Part shown: positions 48,976-58,252 of the stretch, one piece after another
Position numbering within the stretch: the first letter of the stretch is position 1
Layout of the letters: each line of letters opens with the position of its first letter
Assembly: GCF_001570625.1 (NCBI RefSeq)
Contig: NZ_BBQT01000013.1
Coordinates: 21,576-85,575 of the forward strand
DNA from: Syntrophomonas wolfei subsp. methylbutyratica
Lineage (GTDB): Bacteria > Bacillota > Syntrophomonadia > Syntrophomonadales > Syntrophomonadaceae
Length of the DNA: 64,000 bases
Direction of reading: 5' to 3'
The notes under the pieces: model-generated
Database searches by the model: none
Told to the model about the DNA's origin: nothing
What the model saw: the letters and a program-made list of their open reading frames with translations, nothing else
Made by a program: the position numbers and the translations under genes

Positions 48976-50493
48976 ATGGAGAAAAAAGGAATGGTTTACC
49001 TTATCGGGGCCGGACCCGGAGATCCCGGCTTGTTCACCCTGAAAGGCAAACGGGTGCTGGAGAAAGCCGAAGTAGTCGTCTATGACCGGCTGGTGGGAGA
49101 TGAAATCCTCTCCATGGCCAATCCGGACGCCGAATTTATTTATGTAGGCAAAGCCTCATCCCGGCACGCCTTGTCCCAGGATGAAATCAACGTTCTGCTG
49201 GCCGAAAAAGCCGCTCAAGGCAAAATAGTAGCCCGCTTGAAAGGGGGCGACCCCTTCCTCTTTGGCCGGGGCGGAGAAGAAGCCCTGTATCTGAAGGAGC
49301 GAGGCCATAGATTCGAAGTGATACCCGGAATTACCTCTGCCATCGCCGTACCAGCCTATGCCGGAATACCGGTAACCCACCGGGATGCCACTTCCAGCCT
49401 GGCCATAATTACCGGGCATGAGAAGCCCGGCAAGCAGGAAAGCTCCATCCACTGGCGGGAGCTGGCGAGCGGCATCGGCACCCTGGTTTTTCTGATGGGA
49501 GTCGAGAACCTGGAGTTCATTTGTGATAATTTAATCAGCCACGGCCGGGAGCCCAGCACCCCCGTAGCTTTAATAAGGTGGGGAACCCTTCCCCGGCAGC
49601 AGGTCTTAAGCGGTACCCTGGAAAATATCGTTAAACGAGTAAAGGAAAGCGCTTTTCAACCCCCGGCCGTCATAGTGGTAGGGGAAGTAGTGAAGCTGCG
49701 GGAAGAGTTGAACTGGCTGGAAAGCCAACCCCTCTGGGGAAAACGAGTAGTCATAACCCGCGCCCGCGCCCAGGCCAGCCAGCTGCTGGAAAGAATCAGA
49801 GATTTGGGAGGGCAGGCCATAGAATTTCCCTCCATTAAAATAGAAAAAGAGAAGAACCTGGCGGCACTGCATAATGCCTTTAAGAATATAGGCCAGTATG
49901 ACTGGATAATATTTACCAGCATCAACGCGGTAGATATATTCTTCGCCGAGAGCCGGCAGGCCGGGCTGGATATCCGGGATTTGCAAGGTATAAAACTGGG
50001 CGCTATCGGCCCTGCTACCCGCGATAAACTGCTGGCCCGGGGATTGCGGGTGGATGTCGTACCGGAAGATTACCGGGCGGAAGGCATCCTTAAGGAATTG
50101 AGGGAAAGAATCAAGCCCGGGCAGTGGATTCTCCTCCCCCGGGCCCGGGGAGCCAGGAGCATTTTGCCCGATACCCTGCGCCGCTGGGGAGCCCATGTCA
50201 ACGAAATATATTTGTACCAGGCCATTGCGGCCAGCCAGGTCAGCCAGGCCACCCTGAAGAATATAATTGCCGGGAATATGGATTATCTAACATTTACAAG
50301 TTCCTCTACTGTAAGCAATTTTGTTAAAATAATCGGGGCGGAGAACATCGCCGGATTAAAAGGAAAGGTCAAGGTGGCCTGCATCGGTCCGGTAACCGCC
50401 GACACTGCCAGGGAAAACGGTTTTAGCGTTGATATCCTGGCCCAAGAGTATACCATTAATGGATTGCTGGAAGCCATATTGGAAGACCTTTAG
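48976..50493 (+). CDS. Fused uroporphyrinogen-III methyltransferase and synthase (CobA-HemD)
   Basis: A two-domain enzyme of 505 aa. Residues 1-245 are the SAM-dependent CobA/SUMT domain (VYLIGAGPGDPGLFTLKG, VARLKGGDPFLFGRGGEE, GITSAIAVPAYAGIPVTHR), which methylates uroporphyrinogen III to precorrin-2. Residues 250-505 are the HemD domain (GKRVVITRARAQASQLL ... DYLTFTSSSTVSNF), which cyclises hydroxymethylbilane. The fusion feeds precorrin-2 directly, consistent with heme made by way of siroheme. Confidence 0.95.
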   Translation: MEKKGMVYLIGAGPGDPGLFTLKGKRVLEKAEVVVYDRLVGDEILSMANPDAEFIYVGKASSRHALSQDEINVLLAEKAAQGKIVARLKGGDPFLFGRGGEEALYLKERGHRFEVIPGITSAIAVPAYAGIPVTHRDATSSLAIITGHEKPGKQESSIHWRELASGIGTLVFLMGVENLEFICDNLISHGREPSTPVALIRWGTLPRQQVLSGTLENIVKRVKESAFQPPAVIVVGEVVKLREELNWLESQPLWGKRVVITRARAQASQLLERIRDLGGQAIEFPSIKIEKEKNLAALHNAFKNIGQYDWIIFTSINAVDIFFAESRQAGLDIRDLQGIKLGAIGPATRDKLLARGLRVDVVPEDYRAEGILKELRERIKPGQWILLPRARGARSILPDTLRRWGAHVNEIYLYQAIAASQVSQATLKNIIAGNMDYLTFTSSSTVSNFVKIIGAENIAGLKGKVKVACIGPVTADTARENGFSVDILAQEYTINGLLEAILEDL

Positions 50494-50516
50494 ATATTGA
50501 GGGAGGGAGAATTATA

Positions 50517-51689
50517 ATGATAGGATGCACCAAGCTGCTCTGTGGAACAGCCACCGTTTCCGAAGTAATCAAATACAGCGGGCATGAAGGCGCCGTGCCT
50601 CCCCAGCTTTTGCAGTTTTCGGACCGCAACCGGCCCCTGGTGGTCTGGAACGTGACCAACCGCTGCAATCTGCGCTGCAAGCACTGCTATATAGAAGCCG
50701 AAGACCGCAAGTACCAGGACGAACTGAGCACGGAAGAAGCCCGGGAGATGATTAATGACCTGGCCGCGATGAAAGTTCCGGTACTGCTCTTTTCCGGGGG
50801 CGAGCCCCTGATACGCCAGGATATTTATGAACTGGGACAAATGGCGGCGGAAAAAGGTTTGCGGCCGGTAATCTCCACTAACGGCACCCTGATTGATGAT
50901 GCAGTGGCCCGGAAGATAAAAAAGGCCGGTTTTCAATATGTGGGCATTAGTATAGACGGGGCTCCGGCCACCCATGACGAGTTCAGAAACCACCCCGGAG
51001 CATTTGCCGATGCCTTGCGGGGAATCAGGGCCTGCCTCAATAACGGTGTCAAGACCGGCATTCGTTTTACGGTCAACAAGTATAACCAGGACGATTTGCC
51101 GGAGATATTTGAAATCATTGAAAGAGAAGGCATACCCCGCTTCTGCATGTATCACCTGGTTTATGCCGGACGCGGCCGGGAAATGGCCGATATGGACACC
51201 AGCATCGGGGAAAAACGCGATATACTGGAACTGGTCAGCCGGAAAACCGTTGAACTTTATGAAAAAGGGGTAGAAGTGGAGATATTGACCACCGATAACC
51301 ATGCTGACGGCATCTTCCTGCTTAATCATATAAAAGAACAGCAGCCCGAGCGCCAGGAAGAAATCGAACAATTATTGCAGATGCACGGCGGCTGTTCCGC
51401 CGGAACCAAATTTGCCAATATCGACCCCCGCGGCAATGTACATCCCTGCCAGTTCTGGCAGGACTATACAGTAGGCAATATCAGAGAAAAACCCTTCAGC
51501 GAAATCTGGACCTCAGATGATGAATTGATGATAAAGCTGCGGGAGAAAGATAAGCATGTAAAAGGCAAGTGCGGGGACTGCAGTTACAAATCCCTTTGCT
51601 CCGGCTGCCGTATCCGGGCCCGCGCGGTCTATGACGACCTCTGGGCCGAAGACCCCGCCTGCTATCTGACCCAAGCTGAAATGAAGTAA
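50517..51689 (+). CDS. ahbC: Radical SAM 12,18-didecarboxysiroheme deacetylase (AhbC)
   Basis: Radical SAM enzyme of the alternative heme pathway that removes acetate side chains to give Fe-coproporphyrin III. The opening MIGCTKLLCGTA... is characteristic of AhbC. The SAM cluster uses C50, C54 and C57 (CNLRCKHCY), SGGEPLIR follows, and a SPASM-like C-terminus has CSAGTKFANIDPRGNVHPCQ and CGDCSYKSLCSGC for auxiliary clusters. AhbC and AhbD are alike; order, length (390 aa) and N-terminus favour AhbC here. Confidence 0.88.
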   Translation: MIGCTKLLCGTATVSEVIKYSGHEGAVPPQLLQFSDRNRPLVVWNVTNRCNLRCKHCYIEAEDRKYQDELSTEEAREMINDLAAMKVPVLLFSGGEPLIRQDIYELGQMAAEKGLRPVISTNGTLIDDAVARKIKKAGFQYVGISIDGAPATHDEFRNHPGAFADALRGIRACLNNGVKTGIRFTVNKYNQDDLPEIFEIIEREGIPRFCMYHLVYAGRGREMADMDTSIGEKRDILELVSRKTVELYEKGVEVEILTTDNHADGIFLLNHIKEQQPERQEEIEQLLQMHGGCSAGTKFANIDPRGNVHPCQFWQDYTVGNIREKPFSEIWTSDDELMIKLREKDKHVKGKCGDCSYKSLCSGCRIRARAVYDDLWAEDPACYLTQAEMK

Positions 51690-51716
51690 ATAGAGATATA
51701 AAGGAGGGCGGTAGAG

Positions 51717-52697
51717 ATGGGATTTCCTATACAGCGGATGAGAAGATTGCGCAGCAGCGAAACCCTGCGCCGCATGGTGCGCGAAACCACTTTGCGCAGC
51801 AGCGATTTCATTTATCCACTTTTCGTTATTTACGGCCAGGACAAAAAAATACCGGTTAACTCCATGCCCGGAGTTTTTCAGTTCTCCGTAGACCGTTTGC
51901 CCGAGGAGATAAAGGAGATAGATTCCCTGAAGATTCCCGCCGTGCTCCTCTTCGGCCTGCCCGAACATAAAGATAGTGTGGGCAGCTCCGCCTACCAGGA
52001 CAGCGGAGTAGTGCAGGAAGCAACCCGGCTTATAAAGACGATCTGCCCGGAAATGCTGGTAATTACCGATGTCTGTCTTTGCGAGTACACCGACCACGGC
52101 CATTGCGGACTCATTGACCAAAAGGGCGTAGTAGATAATGATAGCACCCTGGATTTACTGGCTCAGGAAGCCCTGTCTCATGCCCGGGCCGGTTGTGATA
52201 TCATAGCCCCCTCTGATATGATGGATGGAAGAATCGGATATATAAGAAAAGAACTTGATGATAATGGCTATAAAGATATTCCCATTATGGCTTATGCCGC
52301 CAAATATGCCTCCAGTTTTTACGGACCCTTCCGGGATGCGGCCGATTCCGCACCCCAGTTCGGGGACCGCAAAAGCTACCAGATGGATGGAGCCAATATC
52401 CGGGAAGCCCTGCGTGAAGTAGCTCTCGACATCGAAGAAGGGGCCGACATAGTTATGGTTAAACCGGCTTTACCTTATCTGGATGTAATAAAGGCCGTCA
52501 AAGAGAAATTTGCCTACCCCACGGCTGCCTATAATGTCAGCGGGGAGTATGCCATGATAAAGGCCGCCGCCGCTTGCGGCTGGCTGGATGAAGAGCGCGT
52601 AATGATGGAAGCCCTCACCTCCATAAAACGAGCCGGAGCTGATCTGATAATAAGCTACTTTGCTAAAGACGCTGCTCGGGTTTTGCAAGAGGTGTAA
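51717..52697 (+). CDS. hemB: Porphobilinogen synthase (ALA dehydratase)
   Basis: Condenses two 5-aminolevulinates. Of 326 aa; N-terminal [16 protein letters not shown], metal cysteines in [14 protein letters not shown] (Zn-type), the first lysine in [19 protein letters not shown], and the Schiff-base lysine in [13 protein letters not shown]. It sits between ahbC and ahbD in the same operon, spaced 28 and 36 bases, with AGGAGGGCGG before its ATG. Confidence 0.96.
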   Translation: MGFPIQRMRRLRSSETLRRMVRETTLRSSDFIYPLFVIYGQDKKIPVNSMPGVFQFSVDRLPEEIKEIDSLKIPAVLLFGLPEHKDSVGSSAYQDSGVVQEATRLIKTICPEMLVITDVCLCEYTDHGHCGLIDQKGVVDNDSTLDLLAQEALSHARAGCDIIAPSDMMDGRIGYIRKELDDNGYKDIPIMAYAAKYASSFYGPFRDAADSAPQFGDRKSYQMDGANIREALREVALDIEEGADIVMVKPALPYLDVIKAVKEKFAYPTAAYNVSGEYAMIKAAAACGWLDEERVMMEALTSIKRAGADLIISYFAKDAARVLQEV

Positions 52698-52733
52698 GGG
52701 AAAAATTGATTATTCTCCAGAGGAGGGTTTATT

Positions 52734-53735
52734 ATGCTGGTATCCTGGAACACCACCAACCAGTGCAATATGTTCTGCGACCACTGTTACCGGGATGCAG
52801 GAGCCCGGCTTGAGGACGAGCTTAGCACGGAGCAGGCCAAAAAACTCATTGAAGAAATAAAAAAAGCCGGTTTCCGCATAATGATTTTCAGCGGCGGAGA
52901 ACCCTTGATGCGCCCCGATATCTATGAGTTGGGGCAATATGCCACCCGGCAGGGCTTAAGGGTAGTTATGGGAACCAATGGCACCCTCATAAGCCCGGAA
53001 GCAGCCCAAAAACTAAAAAGCGCCGGATTCATGGCCGCCGGGGTTAGCCTGGACAGTCTTGATCCCGCCAAGAACAACGCCTTTCGCAAGCTGGACAACG
53101 CTTTCCAGCTCACCTGTGAAGGGATGCAGAACCTGAAAGCCGCCGGCTTGCCTTTTCAAGTCCATACCACCGTAATGGACTGGAATGTAGATGAGCTGGA
53201 AGCCATCTGCGACTTTGCCATAGAAATAGGAGCCATGGCCTACCATGTTTTTTTCCTCGTACCCACCGGCAGAGGAGCCGATATAGAAGAAGAAGCCCTG
53301 CGCGTGGCCGAATATGAGCAAACTATTGCCCGTTTGATGGAGAAACAAAAGAAAATCCCCATTGAGCTGAAGCCCACCTGCGCCCCCCAGTTCATGCGCA
53401 TCGGGGAGAAGAAGGGGCTTTCCCTGCGCTTTTCCCGGGGCTGCCTGGCGGGAATAACTTATTGCATCATAAGCCCCCGGGGTGATGTACAGCCCTGTGC
53501 CTATTTGGACATAGCCCTGGGCAATGTGAAAGAGCAAGCCTTTGACCGCATCTGGGCGGAAAACCCCATGCTGCAGGAGCTGAGGACCATGGATTACAAG
53601 GGCAAATGCGGTATTTGCGACTATAAGGACAAATGCGGAGGCTGCCGCGCCCGCGCCTATTACTACAGCAACGGAGATTACATGGCCGAAGATGAGTGGT
53701 GCCTTTACCAGCCCCCGGATGCCAGGAAGAGATGA
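52734..53735 (+). CDS. ahbD: Radical SAM heme synthase (AhbD)
   Basis: Converts Fe-coproporphyrin III to heme b by decarboxylating two propionates. The 333-aa protein has the SAM-cluster cysteines C11, C15, C18 (CNMFCDHCY), IFSGGEPLMRPD and a C-terminal auxiliary-cluster region CLAGITYCIISPRGDVQPC ... CGICDYKDKCGGCRARA. It starts at ATG 52734 behind AGAGGAGGG and ends overlapping the next gene at an ATGA. AhbC versus AhbD rests on length and N-terminus. Confidence 0.88.
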   Translation: MLVSWNTTNQCNMFCDHCYRDAGARLEDELSTEQAKKLIEEIKKAGFRIMIFSGGEPLMRPDIYELGQYATRQGLRVVMGTNGTLISPEAAQKLKSAGFMAAGVSLDSLDPAKNNAFRKLDNAFQLTCEGMQNLKAAGLPFQVHTTVMDWNVDELEAICDFAIEIGAMAYHVFFLVPTGRGADIEEEALRVAEYEQTIARLMEKQKKIPIELKPTCAPQFMRIGEKKGLSLRFSRGCLAGITYCIISPRGDVQPCAYLDIALGNVKEQAFDRIWAENPMLQELRTMDYKGKCGICDYKDKCGGCRARAYYYSNGDYMAEDEWCLYQPPDARKR

Positions 53736-54211
53736 AAGAGATGAATGCATTAAGCAGGACTGATCGGGAAATATTAAATATATTGCAGGCAGATTTTCCC
53801 TTGACTACCCGGCCCTACCACGATGTGGCCGAGAAAATGAATCTGGATGAAGAAGAAGTCATAGCCCGTATTCAGGCTATGAAAAACAGCGGCTTAATCC
53901 GGCGAATCGGGGGAGTAATGGATGCCAGAAGCCTGGGGTTCTATTCTACCCTTTGTGCCTGCAAGGTACCGGAGCAGCGCATTGATGAAGTGGCCGGGAT
54001 AATCAACCGGCAAAAAGGAGTTACCCATAATTATATTCGCGACCATGAATATAATATGTGGTTTACCCTGACTGCTCCCTCGCAGGATAAAGCCATGCAG
54101 ATAATGCAATCCCTGCAAAGTGATGCCGGAATAGAAGTAATAAGTATGCCGGCCAAGCAGGTATATAAGATAAAAGTTTCCTTTGAAATGAGTGACCTCA
54201 ATGCCCTATGA
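53732..54211 (+). CDS. ahbA: Siroheme decarboxylase subunit AhbA (Lrp/AsnC fold)
   Basis: Despite the Lrp-like helix-turn-helix (LSRTDREILNILQ ... RIQAMKNSGLIRRIGGVMD), this family with AhbB removes two acetate carboxyls from siroheme. The catalytic-type block GVTHNYIRDHEYNMWFTLTAPS is visible. The ATG at 53732 overlaps the ahbD stop; ATG 53741 is the other candidate. Its role is strongly supported by ahbB overlapping it and by ahbC, ahbD and hemL around it, so a DNA-binding regulator is unlikely. Confidence 0.87.
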   Translation: MKEMNALSRTDREILNILQADFPLTTRPYHDVAEKMNLDEEEVIARIQAMKNSGLIRRIGGVMDARSLGFYSTLCACKVPEQRIDEVAGIINRQKGVTHNYIRDHEYNMWFTLTAPSQDKAMQIMQSLQSDAGIEVISMPAKQVYKIKVSFEMSDLNAL

Positions 54212-54671
54212 TAGTACTGACAGAGAAATAATGCGTTTTTTGCAGGGTGATATCCCCCTGGAATCACGTCCTTACCGGAGCCTGGCAGAGAGATTAGAGC
54301 TCAGCGAAGAAGAGATTGTTCTTCGCGTAAGGCAGCTCCGGGAAAAAGGATTCTTAAGAAGGATGGGAGCCGTCCTGCGCCATCGCCAGGCCGGGTTTGC
54401 CGTAAACGCCATGGTGGCATGGAAGCCCGAGAAGGAAGAAGAGGCTGACCGGGCCGGGAAGATAATGGCCGGTTATAAAGAAATCAGCCATTGCTATATC
54501 CGGGAAGTTCCGCCTGACTTTGATTACAGCATTTTCTCCATGATTCATGTAAAGAATGAAGAACGCCTGGCGGAAATCATTGAGGAAATTTCTTTGCGAA
54601 CAGGAATAGGAAAATACATTATAATAAGAAGCAGCAAAGAATTAAAAAAAGAAAGCATGCAGTATTTTTGA
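54201..54671 (+). CDS. ahbB: Siroheme decarboxylase subunit AhbB
   Basis: Second Lrp-fold subunit of siroheme decarboxylase, about 156 aa. The typical AhbB features are ISHCYIREVPPDFDYSIFSMIH and the C-terminus SSKELKKESMQYF. It overlaps the ahbA end by 11 bases. I use ATG 54201; GTG 54192 is 3 codons earlier. The two subunits would form the heterodimer known from Desulfovibrio and archaea. Confidence 0.88.
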   Translation: MPYDSTDREIMRFLQGDIPLESRPYRSLAERLELSEEEIVLRVRQLREKGFLRRMGAVLRHRQAGFAVNAMVAWKPEKEEEADRAGKIMAGYKEISHCYIREVPPDFDYSIFSMIHVKNEERLAEIIEEISLRTGIGKYIIIRSSKELKKESMQYF

Positions 54672-54683
54672 GCATATGGTAGC

Positions 54684-54716
54684 ATGGCAGCAGGCAAGAG
54701 AACCGTCCCCATGCCT
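54684..54716. repeat. GGGACGGTYC-family repeat upstream of hemL
   Basis: CAGGCAAGAGAACCGTCCCC followed by ATGCCTGACG. It would encode a spurious N-terminal extension if hemL were started at the ATG at 54684. Confidence 0.55.
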
Positions 54717-54743
54717 GACGACCCATGCCTGAAAGGGAGTACT

Positions 54744-56027
54744 ATGAGAACAGAGCGGTCGATTGAACTTTTTGCCCGGGCCCGGGAGTATATACCCGGG
54801 GGTGTAAATAGTCCCGTCAGAGCTTTTAAGGCCGTGGGAAACAATCCTCTATTTATCAAGGAGGGTCACGGCTCCAAGGTTTATGATGTGGATGGCAATG
54901 AGTATATAGATTATGTTTGCTCCTGGGGACCACTGATTTTAGGACATAGCCATCCCCAGGTGGTACAGGCTATATGTGAAGCCGCGGAAAAAGGCAGCAG
55001 CTTTGGCGCTCCCTGTGAACAGGAAATCGAGCTGGCCCAGTTAATATGCGAAGCCATACCCTCGGTGGAAAAAGTGCGCATGGTGAATTCCGGAACCGAG
55101 GCCACCATGAGTGCGGTGCGCCTGGCCCGGGCTTTTACCGGCCGGAACCACATCGTCAAATTTGAAGGTTGTTATCATGGACATGCCGACCATTTTCTGA
55201 TACAGGCCGGCTCAGGATTATTGACCGCTGGCGTGCCTACCAGTCCCGGGGTGCCCGAAGCCTTTGCCCGGCATACCCTGGTGGCTCGCTATAATGAACT
55301 GGATTCAGTAGAAAGACTCTTTGCACAAGCCCCGGCGGACATAGCCGCCGTGATAGTAGAGCCGGTAGCGGGCAATATGGGCCTGGTACTGCCTGAGCCC
55401 GGTTTTTTGGAAGGCCTCCGGCAGATTACCAAAAGATACGGCGCCTTGTTGATTTTCGATGAAGTAATCAGCGGTTTCCGCTTCTGTTTTGGCGGTTACC
55501 AGAATATAGTGAATATTGAGCCCGACTTGACTACTTTGGGTAAGATAATCGGTGGGGGATTACCGGTAGGAGCTTATGGGGGCAAAAAGGAGATCATGGA
55601 TAGGATTGCCCCGGAAGGGGATGTTTACCAGGCCGGTACCCTTTCCGGCAACCCCCTGGCCATGGCTGCGGGAAGCGCAACCCTAAAGATTCTGCGGGAG
55701 GGTACATTCTACGAGCTGCTGGAAAATACTGCGGACAGCCTTTGCGGGCAACTGGATCAGGTGCTCGCAAGATATGATAGGCAGATAAGCATGAACCGGG
55801 CAGCATCCCTGTTTTCCATATTTTTTACTGAGGACAAAGTCCGGGATTATCCCTCGGTCATGCGCTCCGATACCGGCAAATATGCCCGTTTCCACCAGCA
55901 GTTGTTGCGGGGAGGAGTATATTTCCCCCCATCCCAGTTTGAAGTCTGTTTTATTTCCGCTGCTCATGACGAAGGGGATGTTGAGAAGACCCTAAAAACC
56001 GTGGATAAGGCCCTGCAGCAATTATAA
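54744..56027 (+). CDS. hemL: Glutamate-1-semialdehyde aminomutase
   Basis: PLP enzyme turning the HemA product into 5-aminolevulinate. 427 aa, the standard length when started at ATG 54744, which has AAGGGAG 4 bases upstream. Motifs are [38 protein letters not shown], the PLP Asp in [11 protein letters not shown], and the lysine in [18 protein letters not shown]. It is the last gene of the heme cluster, closing the path from glutamyl-tRNA to heme. Confidence 0.96.
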   Translation: MRTERSIELFARAREYIPGGVNSPVRAFKAVGNNPLFIKEGHGSKVYDVDGNEYIDYVCSWGPLILGHSHPQVVQAICEAAEKGSSFGAPCEQEIELAQLICEAIPSVEKVRMVNSGTEATMSAVRLARAFTGRNHIVKFEGCYHGHADHFLIQAGSGLLTAGVPTSPGVPEAFARHTLVARYNELDSVERLFAQAPADIAAVIVEPVAGNMGLVLPEPGFLEGLRQITKRYGALLIFDEVISGFRFCFGGYQNIVNIEPDLTTLGKIIGGGLPVGAYGGKKEIMDRIAPEGDVYQAGTLSGNPLAMAAGSATLKILREGTFYELLENTADSLCGQLDQVLARYDRQISMNRAASLFSIFFTEDKVRDYPSVMRSDTGKYARFHQQLLRGGVYFPPSQFEVCFISAAHDEGDVEKTLKTVDKALQQL

Positions 56028-56061
56028 GCTGAGGAGATGCTAGTTCTTCTGCTTTAAAAAA

Positions 56062-56411
56062 TGACTCTACTGCAAAAGGCCCTTTTTGGTGCAGAAGGGT
56101 TGCATAAATATACAAAGCGAGCGTTGGCGAAGCATGGATGCAGCACCCTGCGGGTACTCCTGATGTTCCATCCTGCGGATGTCACTATTAAGGTTGCACC
56201 GGCGAAGGCGAGCAGGCGAAAGGGGGCGAGCGACAGGATGTCGCGAGAGCGCTTCACCCTTCGGGTACGCCTGGTGTTCCACCCTGCGGGTGTCACCGCA
56301 GGTGTTACCCATGCGAAGCGCCCTGTCGGGCACAACTGATGCTCCCTGTGGTCGCTATTAAGGACGCTGGAGCGGTATATTTATACAAGCCAATGAATAC
56401 TAATAACTTTT
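56062..56411. mobile_element. Family A element, largest copy (about 350 bp)
   Basis: Left end TGACTCTACTGCAAAAGG; right block GAGCGGTATATTTATACAAG then CAATGAATACTAATAACTTTT with the last bases eroded into the ribosome site of cheR. The core is longer than in other copies because an extra segment (CCTGATGTTCCATCCTGCGG ... CCACCCTGCGGGTGTCACC) repeats similar words. Gap of 400 bases otherwise empty. Confidence 0.78.
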
Positions 56412-56427
56412 GTGGGAGGGGAGGACG

Positions 56428-57207
56428 GTGGAAAATGTCCTGGACTGGGAGTGGTTTATCAAGAAGTTTGAAGCCCTTAGCAAGATAGATTTAAAGGCTT
56501 ACAAGCGACCGCAGATGGAGAGGCGTATCAATAGTTTTATGCGCTCGGTAAATGCTCCCGACTACAAAAGCTTTGTAGATTTGTTAAACAGTGACAAAAC
56601 GATTTATCGTCGTTTTTTAGACCATATTACCATTAATGTTTCCGAGTTCTTTCGCAACGCCAATCACTGGGAAGTGCTGGAGAAGGAAATAATCCCCTTG
56701 CTGCTTAAGGAGCGCAGCAGCCTGAAGGTGTGGAGTGCAGGTTGTTCCACTGGGGAAGAACCCTATTCCCTGGCCATTATGTTTAAGGAAAAGGGTTTTC
56801 CTCTGTCCGGTAGCATATTATCCACCGACCTGGACATCGAAGTACTGGAGAAGGCAGGTATGGGGCTCTACACCAATAAGGCGGTACAAGGTCTTTCCCC
56901 GGAGCAGCTGAAAAAATATTTTGAAAACCAGGGCAGTTATTACCAGGCCAAAGATGAACTGAAAAAGATGATTAGTTTTCAGAGGCACGACCTCTTGAGG
57001 GATATATTTCCCCGGGACTATGACCTTATTCTCTGCCGCAATGTGGTAATATATTTTACAGAAGAAAGCAAATTCAGTCTTTATCAAAGATTTTCCAATT
57101 CTCTTAGAAGTGGCGGAGTACTTTTCATCGGCAGTACTGAGCAGATTTTTCAGGCCCGGGAACTAAACTTGAAATCCATAGCTACCTTTTTTTATCAGAA
57201 ATATTAA
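56428..57207 (+). CDS. CheR-type protein-glutamate methyltransferase
   Basis: Methylates glutamates on chemoreceptors with SAM. The N-terminal helical domain (about residues 1-75) precedes the Rossmann domain with WSAGCSTGEEPYSLAI, STDLDIEVLEKA and LILCRNVVIYFT, then GGVLFIGSTEQI. 259 aa as usual. GTG 56428 is the start, behind GGAGGGGAGGA. No other chemotaxis gene is in the window, so it is an orphan; a family A element ends just before its ribosome site. Confidence 0.9.
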   Translation: MENVLDWEWFIKKFEALSKIDLKAYKRPQMERRINSFMRSVNAPDYKSFVDLLNSDKTIYRRFLDHITINVSEFFRNANHWEVLEKEIIPLLLKERSSLKVWSAGCSTGEEPYSLAIMFKEKGFPLSGSILSTDLDIEVLEKAGMGLYTNKAVQGLSPEQLKKYFENQGSYYQAKDELKKMISFQRHDLLRDIFPRDYDLILCRNVVIYFTEESKFSLYQRFSNSLRSGGVLFIGSTEQIFQARELNLKSIATFFYQKY

Positions 57208-57301
57208 TCATTATCTATAGAAGAAAAAACTTTGTCTATCCAATCCAAAAAGCAGGAAATACGATATAAATGGCGAAAGGTTAATGTTGATTGTATTTTA
57301 A

Positions 57302-57354
57302 GTCAAGGCCGAGTTCAGCACCGGGGCTTTGACGGTAAAATTGCCGTAGGCAAG
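57302..57354 (+). other. Two stem-loops in the leader of the etf operon
   Basis: GTCAAGGCC pairs with GGCTTTGAC (57302-57333, one G-T pair), then TTGCC-GTA-GGCAA (57341-57354). They lie in the 254-base gap between cheR and etfB. No known riboswitch is recognised. Confidence 0.35.
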
Positions 57355-57461
57355 AACATATAATATCCGTTCATGGGGGTGGTAAGCTACAACTGCAGTA
57401 AGTAAAAACCAGGTTATGGTTAAAGAACCCTGAAAACAATTAGTGAAAAGGAGGAATGAAC

Positions 57462-58214
57462 TTGAAGGTTCTAGTATGTGTTAAGCAGACATTTGACACA
57501 GAAGCCAAGATCGAATTGAAGGATGGCAAAATAGCCGATGCCGGTATCAACCTGATTATTAATCCCTATGACGAAGTAGCTGTCGAAGGTGCCATCCAGT
57601 TGAAAGAAAAGGGTATAGCCAAGGAAATAGTTATTGTTGCCGCTGGTTCCGACAAAGCCATGGATGCCATTCGTACCGCCCTGGCTATGGGTGCTGACCG
57701 GGGAATACTGGTGCAGCAGGATACCGCTGCTGATGAGTTTGCCAGAGCCGTTGCCCTGGCTGAGGCTATCAAAGCAGAGAACCCGAACATTATTCTCGCC
57801 GGCCATGTTGCGGCTGATGATGGTTCATCCCAGGTTCCCACCCGCGTAGCTGAGATTTTGGGCCTGCCCCATGTTAATGTTATCACTGCTGTTGAAATTG
57901 CTGGCGACAAGGCCACCTGCACCAGTGAAGCTGATGGCGGAACTCAGGTAACCGAAGTAAGCCTTCCGGCGGTAATCTCCAGCCAGGTTAGCTGGAATGA
58001 GCCCCGTTATCCGTCCATGAAGGGTATTATGGCGGCCAAGAAGAAACCGGTTGCCACCGCAGCTGCTGCGGCTGCTGAGAACAAGGTAAAAATCCTTGAA
58101 TTCAGCCTGCCCCCGGCCAAAGCTGCTGGTATCAAGCTGGAAGACGAGCCGGAAGTATGCGCCACCAAGTTGGCAGAGTGGATGAAGAATACGGTTAAGG
58201 TTGAAGTAAAATAG
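57462..58214 (+). CDS. etfB: Electron transfer flavoprotein beta subunit
   Basis: Beta chain (about 250 aa) of the EtfBA heterodimer that takes electrons from acyl-CoA dehydrogenases. N-terminus MKVLVCVKQTFDTEAKIEL, then INPYDEVAVEGAIQLKEKG and the ADDGSSQVPTRVAEILGLPHV nucleotide region. An alanine-rich stretch (TAAAAAAENK) lies near the C-terminus. I start at TTG 57462, 7 bases after AAGGAGG; ATG 57456 would abut the site. Followed by etfA and the membrane oxidoreductase, which argues for quinone reduction rather than NADH bifurcation. Confidence 0.93.
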   Translation: MKVLVCVKQTFDTEAKIELKDGKIADAGINLIINPYDEVAVEGAIQLKEKGIAKEIVIVAAGSDKAMDAIRTALAMGADRGILVQQDTAADEFARAVALAEAIKAENPNIILAGHVAADDGSSQVPTRVAEILGLPHVNVITAVEIAGDKATCTSEADGGTQVTEVSLPAVISSQVSWNEPRYPSMKGIMAAKKKPVATAAAAAAENKVKILEFSLPPAKAAGIKLEDEPEVCATKLAEWMKNTVKVEVK

Positions 58215-58252
58215 CTTTAAAAACCTTATTAAAAATAAAAGGAGGGTAATTG

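Noticed and set aside
53732..54671. Two Lrp/AsnC-type regulators
   Set aside because: Sequence blocks (THNYIRDHEYNMWF, SHCYIRE, ELKKESMQYF) and the heme operon place them as siroheme decarboxylase subunits.
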